Shown one piece after another: positions 41,388 through 48,918 of a stretch of 64,000 nt of DNA. The position numbers and the translations under genes were made by a program. The notes beneath the pieces are model-generated. The model was not told the DNA's origin and did not search any database. It was given only the letters and a program-made list of their open reading frames with translations. The stretch lies in assembly GCF_011299595.1 (NCBI RefSeq), contig NZ_CP049867.1, forward strand, positions 1,240,001 through 1,304,000, written 5' to 3'. The stretch comes from Nocardioides sp. HDW12B (GTDB lineage: Bacteria; Actinomycetota; Actinomycetes; Propionibacteriales; Nocardioidaceae). Numbering within the stretch: the first letter of the stretch is position 1; each line of letters starts with the position of its first letter.

Positions 41388-42902
41388 GTGACCGCACCGT
41401 CCACCGAGTCCACTGCCACCTCCGCCCCCGGGGAGCTGGAGCGCTTCGGGCTCTTCATCGGCGGCCAGGTCGTCGAGGCGGCGTCCGGGAGGACCTTCGA
41501 GTCCACCAACCCCTACACGGGACGGTCCTGGGCGGTCCTCGCCGACGGTGCGCCGGAGGACGTCGACCGGGCGGTGGCCTCGGCCCGCGCGGCCTTCGAG
41601 GGGGAGTGGGGCCAGATGAGCGGCTTCGCCCGCGCCGACGTGCTGCGGCGGGTGGCCACGGCCATCACCGAGAACGCCGAGCGGCTCGCCCTGCTCGAGG
41701 TCCGCGACTCCGGCAAGCTGATGCGCGAGATGCGTGGTCAGCTCCAGGCACTGGGCACGTGGTACTCCTACTTCTCCGGTCTCGCCGACAAGATCGAGGG
41801 CAAGACGGTCCCGGCGGTCAACCCGGCGGCGTACTTCGGCTACACCCTGCGCCAGCCCGTCGGCGTGGTGGGAGCCATCACGCCGTGGAACAGCCCGCTG
41901 CTGCTGCTGACCTTCAAGCTGGCGCCGCTGCTGGCCGCCGGGTGCACCTGCGTGGTCAAGCCGTCGGAGCACGCGCCGGCCTCCACGGTCGCCTTCGCCC
42001 AGGTGCTGCACGAGGCCGGCCTGCCGGCCGGGGTGCTCAACGTCGTGACCGGCTGGGACCGCTCGACGGGTGAGTCCCTGGCCTCGCACCAGGGGGTGGA
42101 CAAGGTCGCCTTCACGGGCTCGACGGCCACCGGCGCCAAGGTGGCCCAGGCCGCGGTGGCCAACATCAACAAGGTCACCCTGGAGCTCGGCGGCAAGTCC
42201 CCGCAGGTCGTGTTCGCCGACGCGGACCTCGACGCCGCCGCCAACGGCCTGGTCGCCGGCGTCTTCGCCGCCACCGGGCAGACGTGCATGGCCGGCTCGC
42301 GGCTCATCGTGCACGAGTCGGTGAAGGACGAGCTGGTGGCCAAGGTCGTCGAGCGCGCCAACGCCATCAAGCAGGGCGACCCCACGGCCGACGACACCGA
42401 GATGGGCCCGGTGGCCAACCGGCCGCAGTACGAGAAGGTGCTCGGCTACCTCGACGGCGCCCGGGACGAGGGCTGGACGATCGCCTGCGGGGGCGAGCCC
42501 AACGCCGACCTCGGCGGGCTGTTCGTCCGGCCCACGGTGGTGCTGGCCGACCCCACGGCCACGATCGTCAAGGAGGAGGTCTTCGGTCCGGTGCTGTCGG
42601 CGTACACCTTCACCGACGAGGAGGAGGCCGTCCGGCTGGCCAACGACACGCCGTACGGCCTGGCCGGGGCGGTGTGGACGAAGGACGTCCACCGCGCCCA
42701 CCGGGTCGCGGCGCGCCTGCAGGCCGGCACGGTCTGGATCAACGCCTACCGGGTCGTGGCGCCCAACATGCCGTTCGGCGGGTTTGGCCTGTCGGGGATC
42801 GGCCGGGAGAACGGCTCCGACGCCGTCGACGAGTACCTCGAGAACAAGTCGGTCTTCGTCGAGCTGACCGGGGGCACGCGCGACCCGTTCAAGCTCGGCT
42901 GA
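41388..42902 (+). CDS. NAD(P)+-dependent aldehyde dehydrogenase
   Basis: A 504-residue ALDH-superfamily enzyme that oxidises an aldehyde to the acid. The oxyanion/cofactor region is ITPWNSPLLL near residue 165, the cofactor motif FTGSTATGAKV near 243, the general base Glu266 in TLELGGKSPQ and the catalytic Cys300 in ATGQTCMAGSR; the C-terminal EEVFGPVLS is also typical. GTG at 41388 follows GAGGAGCGCC. It follows the AraC regulator on the same strand with its own upstream region of 130 bp. In context it may oxidise an aldehyde from the AceE-like enzyme; this link is inference. Confidence 0.94.
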   Translation: MTAPSTESTATSAPGELERFGLFIGGQVVEAASGRTFESTNPYTGRSWAVLADGAPEDVDRAVASARAAFEGEWGQMSGFARADVLRRVATAITENAERLALLEVRDSGKLMREMRGQLQALGTWYSYFSGLADKIEGKTVPAVNPAAYFGYTLRQPVGVVGAITPWNSPLLLLTFKLAPLLAAGCTCVVKPSEHAPASTVAFAQVLHEAGLPAGVLNVVTGWDRSTGESLASHQGVDKVAFTGSTATGAKVAQAAVANINKVTLELGGKSPQVVFADADLDAAANGLVAGVFAATGQTCMAGSRLIVHESVKDELVAKVVERANAIKQGDPTADDTEMGPVANRPQYEKVLGYLDGARDEGWTIACGGEPNADLGGLFVRPTVVLADPTATIVKEEVFGPVLSAYTFTDEEEAVRLANDTPYGLAGAVWTKDVHRAHRVAARLQAGTVWINAYRVVAPNMPFGGFGLSGIGRENGSDAVDEYLENKSVFVELTGGTRDPFKLG

Positions 42903-42914
42903 GCGTCCTGTGCC

Positions 42915-43259
42915 TCAGGACCGGCCGCTCGCCAGCAGGACGACGGTGATGACGACGACCCCGAAGGCGCCGACCCCCACCAGGTAGGTCCGGACCCGCC
43001 AGGCGCGCGGGCTCGACCACGCGACGAGCGCGATGAACACCGCCGCCAGCAGGAACGGCAGCACGGTGAACTCCACCGCCACCCGCACCGCCCGGTCCAC
43101 CTCGGGCAGCAGAGCGAGGGCGAGGGCGACCAGCGTGGTCAGCATCAACGCGCACGCGGCGCGCAGGCTCTGCCCGAGCGCGTCCCGGTTGGGGCGGGGG
43201 ACCGGCGGCTCGGTGACGAACCTCTGGGGGTCCCAGGCGTCCGGGTCGGGTCGACTCAC
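42915..43259 (-). CDS. Small membrane protein, three predicted helices
   Basis: No family is recognised. The 114-residue product has a hydrophilic, Pro-rich N-terminus (about 30 residues). Three hydrophobic segments follow: ACALMLTTLVALALALL, VEFTVLPFLLAAVFIALVAW and TYLVGVGAFGVVVITVVLLAS. GTG at 43259 is used. It ends 13 bp from the aldehyde dehydrogenase stop (convergent) and lies 26 bp after the acidic protein gene, so it may share that transcript. Confidence 0.68.
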   Translation of the reverse strand: MSRPDPDAWDPQRFVTEPPVPRPNRDALGQSLRAACALMLTTLVALALALLPEVDRAVRVAVEFTVLPFLLAAVFIALVAWSSPRAWRVRTYLVGVGAFGVVVITVVLLASGRS

Positions 43260-43285
43260 CGGGTCAGTGTGGCACCCGGCCCACG

Positions 43286-43807
43286 TCAGTCGTCCTTGGC
43301 GTCCGCGTCGTCCTCGTCCGCGTCGTCACTGCTGTCGTCATCGTCGTCGGAGCCCTCGGTGATCGACTCCTCCTCGAAGGTGGGGTCACCCTCGGGGCGG
43401 GCCTCGTCCGGGCTGTCCTCGAAGACGCCCTTCTCGGGGAGGAAGGTGCGCTGGGTGTTGTCCACCTCGGCGTTCTCGGGGCGGTTCTCGGGCTTGAGCC
43501 GCTCCTCGCGCTCCTTCTCGATCTCGTCCTCGTCGTCCTCGGTGTGGTCGCGGTCGTCGATGTCGACCTCGTCGACGTCGAAGCCCTCCGACTCGACCTT
43601 CTCGACCTTGTCGTCCTCGGAGGCGCCCTGGCCCTCGTCCGAGCCGGGCTCCTTCTCGGCCGGGTCGTAGCCGTTGTCCTGCTCGCCGTCGGAGCCGCTG
43701 TCGTCGCTCGACCCGGAAGCCTGCTGGCTCTCGGTCTCGGTCGAGCCGTCGGCCTGCTCCTCGGTCTGGGTGTCGGTGCTGCTGTCGTCGTGCGCGGACT
43801 CGCTCAT
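43286..43807 (-). CDS. Highly acidic low-complexity protein
   Basis: No family is recognised. The 173-residue product is dominated by Asp, Glu, Ser and Gly, with acidic runs (DDDDDSSDDADEDD) and without a signal peptide, membrane segment or cysteine. It is probably disordered. The only ordered-looking part is LKPENRPENAEVDNTQRTFLPEKG near residues 105-130. ATG at 43807 has GGGAGGACAGG upstream; a longer frame exists but reads through the untranslated leader. Unlike the three acidic proteins near 5-10 kb it is not exported and lacks their promoter signature. Confidence 0.65.
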   Translation of the reverse strand: MSESAHDDSSTDTQTEEQADGSTETESQQASGSSDDSGSDGEQDNGYDPAEKEPGSDEGQGASEDDKVEKVESEGFDVDEVDIDDRDHTEDDEDEIEKEREERLKPENRPENAEVDNTQRTFLPEKGVFEDSPDEARPEGDPTFEEESITEGSDDDDDSSDDADEDDADAKDD

Positions 43808-43920
43808 GGACCTGTCCTCCCGGGATGTGGATCGCCTCGTCAGGGACCATGCCACGGATCCGGCTTCGGAAACCCGGGAACGACACACGCCGTCCTCAGT
43901 TCGCCCGGGCCGGACGCGAC

Positions 43921-43960
43921 GACGGCCGCGCACCCCCGCAGGTAGGGGCGCGCGGCCGTC
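43921..43960 (-). terminator. Terminator hairpin after the serine protease gene
   Basis: A long stem pairs GACGGCCGCGC-A-CCCC (43921-43936) with GGGG-C-GCGCGGCCGTC (43945-43960), leaving a short loop. It lies 46 bp beyond the protease stop on the minus strand and upstream of the acidic-protein gene. It has no T-run. Confidence 0.7.
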
Positions 43961-44006
43961 ACGTGGTGCCGCAGCAGGCGGGGTTCGTCTCCCGCCTGCG
44001 GGTGCG

Positions 44007-45005
44007 TCAGGACGCCGAGGCGGTCGTGTAGAGCGTCTGGATGACCGAGCCGAAGTACGGCCCGTACATCGCGTTCTTCTCGCCGCGGTAGCCGAACGAG
44101 TTCACCGAGACCTGGACCCCGTTGCCGCCGGAGAACTGCTGGAACCACGGACCGCCGGAGGAGCCGCCGGTCATGTTGCAGGCCAGGCGCATGTCCTGGG
44201 TGCCGCGGGTGTCGTTGGTGGTGGTGCCGGAGCAGTAGTCCAGCTCCTGGCCGTCGTACGGCGACGCGGCCGGGTAGCCGAAGGCGTGCACGAACTGGCC
44301 GCGAGCCTGGTTGAAGCCGATGCCCTGGCTGCCGACCGTTTCGGTCAGCGTGGCGCCGTTCAGGGTGCCGACCTTGGCCATGCCGACGTCGTAGTTGTAG
44401 TCGCCCGTGGTCGCCCACTCGGTGGTGGTGAAGAGCTGCGTAGCGACCCACTCGCCGTACGGCGCGGAGCCGTTGTCGTAGGCGGGCACGAAGGAGAAGT
44501 TGGACGCGTAGTCGCCGGGGCCCTCGTTGAGGCAGTGACCGGCCGTGGTCACGGTGCTCTTGTTGGGCGAGGTGACCGCGCTGCCGGAGCACACGTAGTT
44601 GGAGCCGCCGAGGGTGAAGAACACCTTGCCGGTGGTCTTGACGACGTTGCCGCCCCCGGTCCACGGGCCACCGAGGTAGCCGCTGCTGCTGCCACCGCCG
44701 GGCTTGCCCTTGGCGACCTGGCCGCGCACGGTCTGCGGCGTGCCGCGCTCGACCGTGGTGTCCGACGACGTGGACGGGGAGACCACCAGGGGGTCGGCGG
44801 CGCGCATGCGCTTCGGCGTCCAGTAGTCGCGGATGCGCTCGGCCGCGGCGGCATCGCTGGCCGCGGCGGTGCGATGGCCCACGACGGCGGCGCGGCTGTC
44901 GCGCTCGGGGGCTGCCTCGGCGGTGCCGTTGCCGGCAGCGAGGAGCCCCGCCAGGAGCATTCCGGTGACTCCGGCCAGTGCGGTCGGCCGCTTCAGGTTC
45001 CTCAT
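44007..45005 (-). CDS. Secreted trypsin-like/V8-like serine protease
   Basis: A 332-residue exported endopeptidase. The Sec signal (TALAGVTGMLLAGLLAAGNGTAEA) ends near residue 31. A propeptide-like region of about 85 residues follows, then the protease domain. The catalytic triad is visible: His157 in TTAGHCLN, Asp206 in DYNYDVGMAKV and Ser283 in GGSSGGPW. Cysteine pairs flank the histidine loop. ATG at 45005 is used. A TTGACC -35 element lies upstream, and a hairpin terminator follows, so it is monocistronic. Protein substrates unknown. Confidence 0.92.
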   Translation of the reverse strand: MRNLKRPTALAGVTGMLLAGLLAAGNGTAEAAPERDSRAAVVGHRTAAASDAAAAERIRDYWTPKRMRAADPLVVSPSTSSDTTVERGTPQTVRGQVAKGKPGGGSSSGYLGGPWTGGGNVVKTTGKVFFTLGGSNYVCSGSAVTSPNKSTVTTAGHCLNEGPGDYASNFSFVPAYDNGSAPYGEWVATQLFTTTEWATTGDYNYDVGMAKVGTLNGATLTETVGSQGIGFNQARGQFVHAFGYPAASPYDGQELDYCSGTTTNDTRGTQDMRLACNMTGGSSGGPWFQQFSGGNGVQVSVNSFGYRGEKNAMYGPYFGSVIQTLYTTASAS

Positions 45006-45063
45006 GCAGTCAGTCCTCTCGGAGACGAGTCGCGTTCGTGCGGCTCGTGACCGCACCGGTGCG

Positions 45064-45092
45064 ACCTTTCCAACTCGGACAGAGCGGGTCAA
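45064..45092 (-). promoter_or_regulatory. Candidate promoter of the serine protease
   Basis: On the minus strand TTGACC (45092-45087) is followed after 17 bp by AAAGGT (45069-45064). The -35 matches consensus well and the -10 is weak. An AT-rich patch, unusual for this window, lies just upstream (45100-45120). Confidence 0.4.
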
Positions 45093-45142
45093 GGGGCACG
45101 TAAGACGAAAAATATGCATCTGCAGGGATCTTCTGCTAGCGC

Positions 45143-45763
45143 TCAGGCGAAACGATCGGGATCCCCGGCACCCACACGGGTGACCTCGGGGGCGCCCTCG
45201 GACCAGTCCACGACCGTGGTCGGCTCGGTGCCGCAGTCCCCGGCGTCGATGACGACGTCGACGGCGTGGTCGAGCTCCTCCTTGATCTGCCAGCCGTCCG
45301 TCAGCGGCTCCGGGTGATCGGGCAGCAGGAGCGTGCTCGACAGCAGGGGCTCACCGAGCTCGCGGAGCAGCGCCCGCACCACCGGGTGGTCGGGGATGCG
45401 GACGCCGACCGTGCGCTTCTTGGGGTGCGCGAGCCGGCGTGGCACCTCGCGCGTCGCGGGCAGGATGAAGGTGTAGGGCCCCGGCGTGGCCGCCTTCACC
45501 GCCCGGAACGCGGCGTTGCTCAGCTGCACGAGCTGACCGAGCTGGCCGAAGTCGGCGCACACGAGCGTGAAGTGGTGCTTGTCGTCGAGCTGGCGGATCC
45601 GTTTGATGCGCTCGGTGCCCTGCGGGTTGTCCAACCGCGTCCCCAGGGCGTATCCCGAGTCGGTCGGGTAGGCCACGAGGGCGTCGTCACGCAGCATCTC
45701 CACGACCTGCGCGATGCGCCGCGGCTGCGGGTCCTGCGGGTGTACGTCGACGAAGCGGGCCAT
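45143..45763 (-). CDS. Sua5/YciO/YrdC-family protein (threonylcarbamoyl-AMP synthase-like)
   Basis: A 206-residue YrdC-domain protein. The family makes threonylcarbamoyl-adenylate for the t6A tRNA modification, although the YciO branch is of uncertain function. The substrate region reads VAYPTDSGYALGTRLDNP near residue 30, then RIKRIRQLDDKHHFTLVCADF, GPYTFILPATREVPRR and VGVRIPDHPVV. The KRxRQLD stretch with HHFT, instead of KxR..KP, suggests the YciO branch. ATG at 45763 follows a TAGGCT -10 box by 6 nt, a leaderless arrangement. It lies 23 bp from map, on the same strand. Confidence 0.85.
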   Translation of the reverse strand: MARFVDVHPQDPQPRRIAQVVEMLRDDALVAYPTDSGYALGTRLDNPQGTERIKRIRQLDDKHHFTLVCADFGQLGQLVQLSNAAFRAVKAATPGPYTFILPATREVPRRLAHPKKRTVGVRIPDHPVVRALLRELGEPLLSSTLLLPDHPEPLTDGWQIKEELDHAVDVVIDAGDCGTEPTTVVDWSEGAPEVTRVGAGDPDRFA

Positions 45764-45786
45764 GGGCCCAGCCTAGGACCGGCCGG

Positions 45787-46635
45787 TCAGGGGAGCGTGA
45801 GGATCTCGGCGCCGTCGGCGGTGACGAGCAGCGTGTGCTCGAACTGCGCGCTCGGGCGCTTGTCCTTGGTCGTGACCGTCCAGCCGTCGTCCCACATGTC
45901 CCACTGGGCGGTGCCCAGGCACAGCATGGGCTCGATGGTGAAGGTCATGCCCGGCTCGATGAGGTCGTCGTAGCGGTCCTCGTCGGTGTGGGGGATCACC
46001 AGCCCGGAGTGGAACGCGGTGCCGATCCCGTGGCCGGTGAACTCGCGGACCACGCCGTAGCCGAAGCGGGCGGCGTAGGCCTCGATGACACGTCCGACGA
46101 CGTTGACCCGGCGGCCGGGTCGCACGGCTCGGATGGCGCGGTGCAGGGCCTCGTGGGTGCGCTCCACCAGGAGACGGGTCTCGTCGGCCACGTCACCGGC
46201 GAGGAACGTCGCGTTGGTGTCGCCGTGCACGCCGCCGAGGTAGGCGGTGATGTCGACGTTGACGATGTCGCCGTCCTCGACGACGCGAGCGTCGGGGATG
46301 CCGTGGCAGATGACCTCGTTCACACTGGTGCACAGCGACTTCGGGAAGCCGCGGTAGCCGAGCGTCGAGGGGTAGGCGCCGTGGTCGAGGAGGAACTCGT
46401 GGCCTACCCGGTCCAGCGTGTCGGTGGTGACACCGGGCTGCACGTGACGACCGACCTCGGCGAGCGCGCGGGCCGCCAGCCGGCCCGCTACGCGCATCAG
46501 CTCGATGGTCTCGGCGTCCTTGACCTCGGAGCCGCGGAAGGGCAGGGGGGCGGGCTGGTCGACGTACTCGGGGCGGTCGACGGCCGCGGGGACGGCGCGG
46601 CGCGGGGAGAGGGCCGCAGGAGCGATCGGAGTCAC
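45787..46635 (-). CDS. map: Type I methionyl aminopeptidase
   Basis: A 282-residue enzyme that removes the initiator methionine from nascent proteins. The metal-binding residues are all visible: the two aspartates in [20 protein letters not shown], the histidine in [12 protein letters not shown], and the glutamates in FTIEPML and FEHTLLV. An N-terminal extension of about 40 residues with [11 protein letters not shown] resembles the longer actinobacterial isoforms. GTG at 46635 is supported by a TACACT -10 box (minus strand, 46648-46643) 7 nt upstream. It is divergent from the 72-residue gene at 46680. Confidence 0.95.
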   Translation of the reverse strand: MTPIAPAALSPRRAVPAAVDRPEYVDQPAPLPFRGSEVKDAETIELMRVAGRLAARALAEVGRHVQPGVTTDTLDRVGHEFLLDHGAYPSTLGYRGFPKSLCTSVNEVICHGIPDARVVEDGDIVNVDITAYLGGVHGDTNATFLAGDVADETRLLVERTHEALHRAIRAVRPGRRVNVVGRVIEAYAARFGYGVVREFTGHGIGTAFHSGLVIPHTDEDRYDDLIEPGMTFTIEPMLCLGTAQWDMWDDGWTVTTKDKRPSAQFEHTLLVTADGAEILTLP

Positions 46636-46642
46636 GCCGACG

Positions 46643-46652
46643 AGTGTAGGTT
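46643..46652. promoter_or_regulatory. Interlocked -10 boxes between map and the 46680 gene
   Basis: AGTGTAGGTT reads TACACT on the minus strand (7 nt before the map start) and TAGGTT on the plus strand (27 nt before the ATG at 46680), sharing the central TA as at 22057 and 31621. Confidence 0.55.
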
Positions 46653-46679
46653 CGCCCTCGCGACGGAAGGATCACAGTC

Positions 46680-46898
46680 ATGAGCGACGACGACGAGTAC
46701 TGGTACTGCCTGACCCACAAGACGGTCGAGCCGCGCGACGGCTGCAAGAACGCCGACCGGCTCGGGCCCTACGCCACTCGCGAGGAGGCGTCGCGCGCGC
46801 TCGAGAAGGTCGAGGAGCGCAACGAGTCCTGGGACAACGACCCGGACTGGAACGACGACGCTCCCGGATCCGGGTCGTCGGGCCCCACGGGCGGCTGA
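46680..46898 (+). CDS. Small acidic protein, SPOR-like N-terminal segment
   Basis: A 72-residue soluble protein. The first 50 residues (YWYCLTHKTVEPRDGCKNADRL and LGPYATREEASRALEKVEERNE) recur in many actinobacterial hypothetical proteins near map, to my knowledge. The GPYxTREEAxRAL stretch resembles part of a SPOR fold. Two cysteines are present. The C-terminal 20 residues are Gly/Ser/Asp-rich. ATG at 46680 has GGAAGGATCACAG upstream. A membrane-protein gene follows after 9 bp, so the two form a small operon. Function unknown. Confidence 0.72.
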   Translation: MSDDDEYWYCLTHKTVEPRDGCKNADRLGPYATREEASRALEKVEERNESWDNDPDWNDDAPGSGSSGPTGG

Positions 46899-46907
46899 TC
46901 GCCCGCG

Positions 46908-47168
46908 ATGGGCTTCGACCTGCACAAGTCCGGCTCCTTCATCGGCATGTCCGGCCTGGCCATCGTGCTGTTCATGGACCTGGCGGCCGCGAGCGTGCTG
47001 CCGTGGTGGGGCGTCACGTTCCTCGTGGTGGTGTGGCTCGTGCTCTTCGTGCAGGCGTGCCGGTGGTTCGTCGACCACCCGGTCCGCGTCTTCTGGCTGC
47101 CGTTCGGGGCGGTCGCGCTGTGGTTCGCCTTCCTGCTCGGCGGCGAGGTGCTCTGGGGCTGGTCCTGA
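46908..47168 (+). CDS. Small membrane protein
   Basis: An 86-residue protein with about three hydrophobic segments (SGLAIVLFMDLAAASVLPWW, VTFLVVVWLVLFVQA and VFWLPFGAVALWFAFLLGG) and many tryptophans. No family is recognised. ATG at 46908 lies 9 bp after the preceding stop; the overlap of spacing and strand suggests cotranscription with the 72-residue gene. A hairpin lies 3 nt after its stop. Confidence 0.68.
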   Translation: MGFDLHKSGSFIGMSGLAIVLFMDLAAASVLPWWGVTFLVVVWLVLFVQACRWFVDHPVRVFWLPFGAVALWFAFLLGGEVLWGWS

Positions 47169-47171
47169 AAC

Positions 47172-47212
47172 CTGACCGTTCGGTCAGACTTGGGGTGATC
47201 TGCACAGATCAC
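47172..47212. promoter_or_regulatory. Two palindromes before the 47261 gene
   Basis: CTGACCG-TT-CGGTCAG (47172-47187) and GTGATCTG-CA-CAGATCAC (47195-47212) are perfect inverted repeats. The first resembles TetR-type operators (TGACCGNNCGGTCA) or a weak terminator. The second lies upstream of the expected -35 for the TACGTT box at 47248-47253, a position for an activator or repressor. Confidence 0.5.
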
Positions 47213-47260
47213 GGGCGGTTCGGGACGAGGACAGCCCCGATCGTCGCTACGTTCCACCGC

Positions 47261-47869
47261 ATGACCACTTCTCTCCTGCGCCGCGCCGCCGCGGCCACTG
47301 CCGGCCTCGCGGCCGTCCTGTCCACGGTCGCCGTCGCGGCGCCCGCCTCCGCCGAGGTCTTCGGCCACACCGATCCCGCTCGTGACGTCACCGCCATCGA
47401 CGGCCCGCGCCCCGGCGTGACCAACGGAGACATCCGTGGCGTGCGCTTCGAGCACGCCCGTCGCAACGTCACGCTGCGCGCGACGTTCCGTGACCTGGCC
47501 CGGGAGGGCGCGGGCCTGCAGCAGTACGTCTTCGTCGAGACCCCGGTGACCAGCTACCAGTTCCTGGTGGTCGCCGGCCCGGGCGGCTGGCGCGGTGAGT
47601 TCATTCCGTTCGGCGACGACGCCGGATGCGGCGGCACCGAGTTCAAGCTCGACTACGGCCGTGACGTCTTCACGCTCTCGCTCCCGCGGGGCTGTGTGGG
47701 CAACCCGCAATGGGTCAAGGTCGGGCTCGCCACGGTGACCGGCTTCGCGCAGGAAGGCAGCGAGCAGGTCCTCGTCGACGACGCCCTGCAGCGGGGATTC
47801 GCCTTCAACCAGGAGACGATCACGCTGAGCCCGCGCCTGAGCCGCGCCGGTGGTTCCTACACCGGCTGA
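47261..47869 (+). CDS. Secreted hypothetical protein
   Basis: No family is recognised. The 202-residue precursor has a Sec signal (RRAAAATAGLAAVLSTVAVAAPASA), cleaved near residue 31. The mature part looks all-beta (VRFEHARRNVTLRATFRDL, QYVFVETPVTSYQFLVVAG, GTEFKLDYGRDVFTLSLPRGC) and has two cysteines likely to pair. ATG at 47261 is supported by a TACGTT -10 box (47248-47253) 7 nt upstream. Two palindromes upstream and a large palindrome downstream mark it as a separately regulated single gene. The beta-rich outline recalls secreted carbohydrate-binding-like modules, without a firm match. Confidence 0.7.
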   Translation: MTTSLLRRAAAATAGLAAVLSTVAVAAPASAEVFGHTDPARDVTAIDGPRPGVTNGDIRGVRFEHARRNVTLRATFRDLAREGAGLQQYVFVETPVTSYQFLVVAGPGGWRGEFIPFGDDAGCGGTEFKLDYGRDVFTLSLPRGCVGNPQWVKVGLATVTGFAQEGSEQVLVDDALQRGFAFNQETITLSPRLSRAGGSYTG

Positions 47870-47888
47870 CGCACGACATCGGCGACAC

Positions 47889-47922
47889 ACCGGCGCCGTG
47901 ACCTCGAGGTCACGGCGCCGGT
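47889..47922. terminator. Perfect 34-bp palindrome, bidirectional terminator
   Basis: ACCGGCGCCGTGACCTC is followed immediately by its exact reverse complement (no loop bases). It lies between the convergent 47261 gene and panB, 19 bp and 7 bp from their stops, so it probably terminates both. Confidence 0.8.
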
Positions 47923-47929
47923 CCGCGTC

Positions 47930-48817
47930 TCAGAAGGTGTGCTCGGGGCCGGGGAACGTGCCACCGGCGACGTCGGCGGCGTACGCCTTCGCGGCCTCGA
48001 GCATGACGCCGTGCAGGTCGGCGTACTGCTTGACGAAGCGGGGCATCCGTCCGGTGCGCAGGCCGAGCGCGTCCTGCCAGACCAGGACCTGCGCGTCGGT
48101 GCGGTTGCCGGCGCCGATCCCGATGGTGGGGATGGCGAGCTTCTGCGTCACCTCGGCCGCGAGGTCGCCGGGCACCATCTCCATCACGACGGCGAAGGCG
48201 CCGGCGGCCTCCATCGCGGCGGCGTCGGCCAGCAGCTTCTCCGCGCCCGCGCCCTTGCCCTGGATGCGGTAGCCGCCGAGGCTGTGCTCGGACTGCGGGG
48301 TGAAGCCGATGTGGGCCATCACCGGGATGCCGCCGCGCACGAGCATCTCGACCTGGGGGGCCATCTCCGCGCCGCCCTCGAGCTTCACGCAGTGCGCACC
48401 GGCCTCCTTCATGAAGCGGACCGCGGTGTCGTAGGCCTGCTCGGGCGAGCGCTGGTAGGAGCCGAAGGGCAGGTCCGCGACCACCAGGGCGTACGTCGTC
48501 GAGCGCGTCACCGCGCGCACCAGCGGGACCAGCTCGTCGACGGTCACCGGGAGGGAGGTCTCGTTGCCGTAGACGTTGTTGGACGCGGAGTCACCGACCA
48601 GCAGGACCGGGATGCCCGCCTCGTCGAAAGTCGCGGCGGCGTACATGTCGTAGGCGGTGAGCATCGCCCACTTCTCCCCGCGCTCCTTCATCTGCTGCAG
48701 GTGCGGGATCCGGACCCGTCGGCGGGGCGCGGCGCCCTCCGCGGGGGAGCCGGGGGTGCTGGTGGCACCGGGGACACCGCCGTACGGCGCGGGCTGCTCG
48801 CTCGACTGCTCGACCAT
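47930..48817 (-). CDS. panB: 3-methyl-2-oxobutanoate hydroxymethyltransferase
   Basis: A 295-residue enzyme of pantothenate (coenzyme A) synthesis that transfers a hydroxymethyl group from methylene-tetrahydrofolate to ketoisovalerate. The TIM-barrel motifs are clear: [32 protein letters not shown] with a magnesium aspartate, [19 protein letters not shown] and [18 protein letters not shown]. An N-terminal extension of about 35 residues is low-complexity. ATG at 48817 is chosen over TTG at 48826 because a TAGATT -10 box (minus strand, 48830-48825) stands exactly 7 nt before it. It is divergent from nadE. Confidence 0.96.
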   Translation of the reverse strand: MVEQSSEQPAPYGGVPGATSTPGSPAEGAAPRRRVRIPHLQQMKERGEKWAMLTAYDMYAAATFDEAGIPVLLVGDSASNNVYGNETSLPVTVDELVPLVRAVTRSTTYALVVADLPFGSYQRSPEQAYDTAVRFMKEAGAHCVKLEGGAEMAPQVEMLVRGGIPVMAHIGFTPQSEHSLGGYRIQGKGAGAEKLLADAAAMEAAGAFAVVMEMVPGDLAAEVTQKLAIPTIGIGAGNRTDAQVLVWQDALGLRTGRMPRFVKQYADLHGVMLEAAKAYAADVAGGTFPGPEHTF

Positions 48818-48918
48818 GCCCGCCAATCTAGACCCGGAGCGGGCGCCCTGGCGCTGTGACCGTCCCCACGCTCACCGTTGTGGTGATGCACGGATGGGGC
48901 CTCTGGGACACTGGTGAC

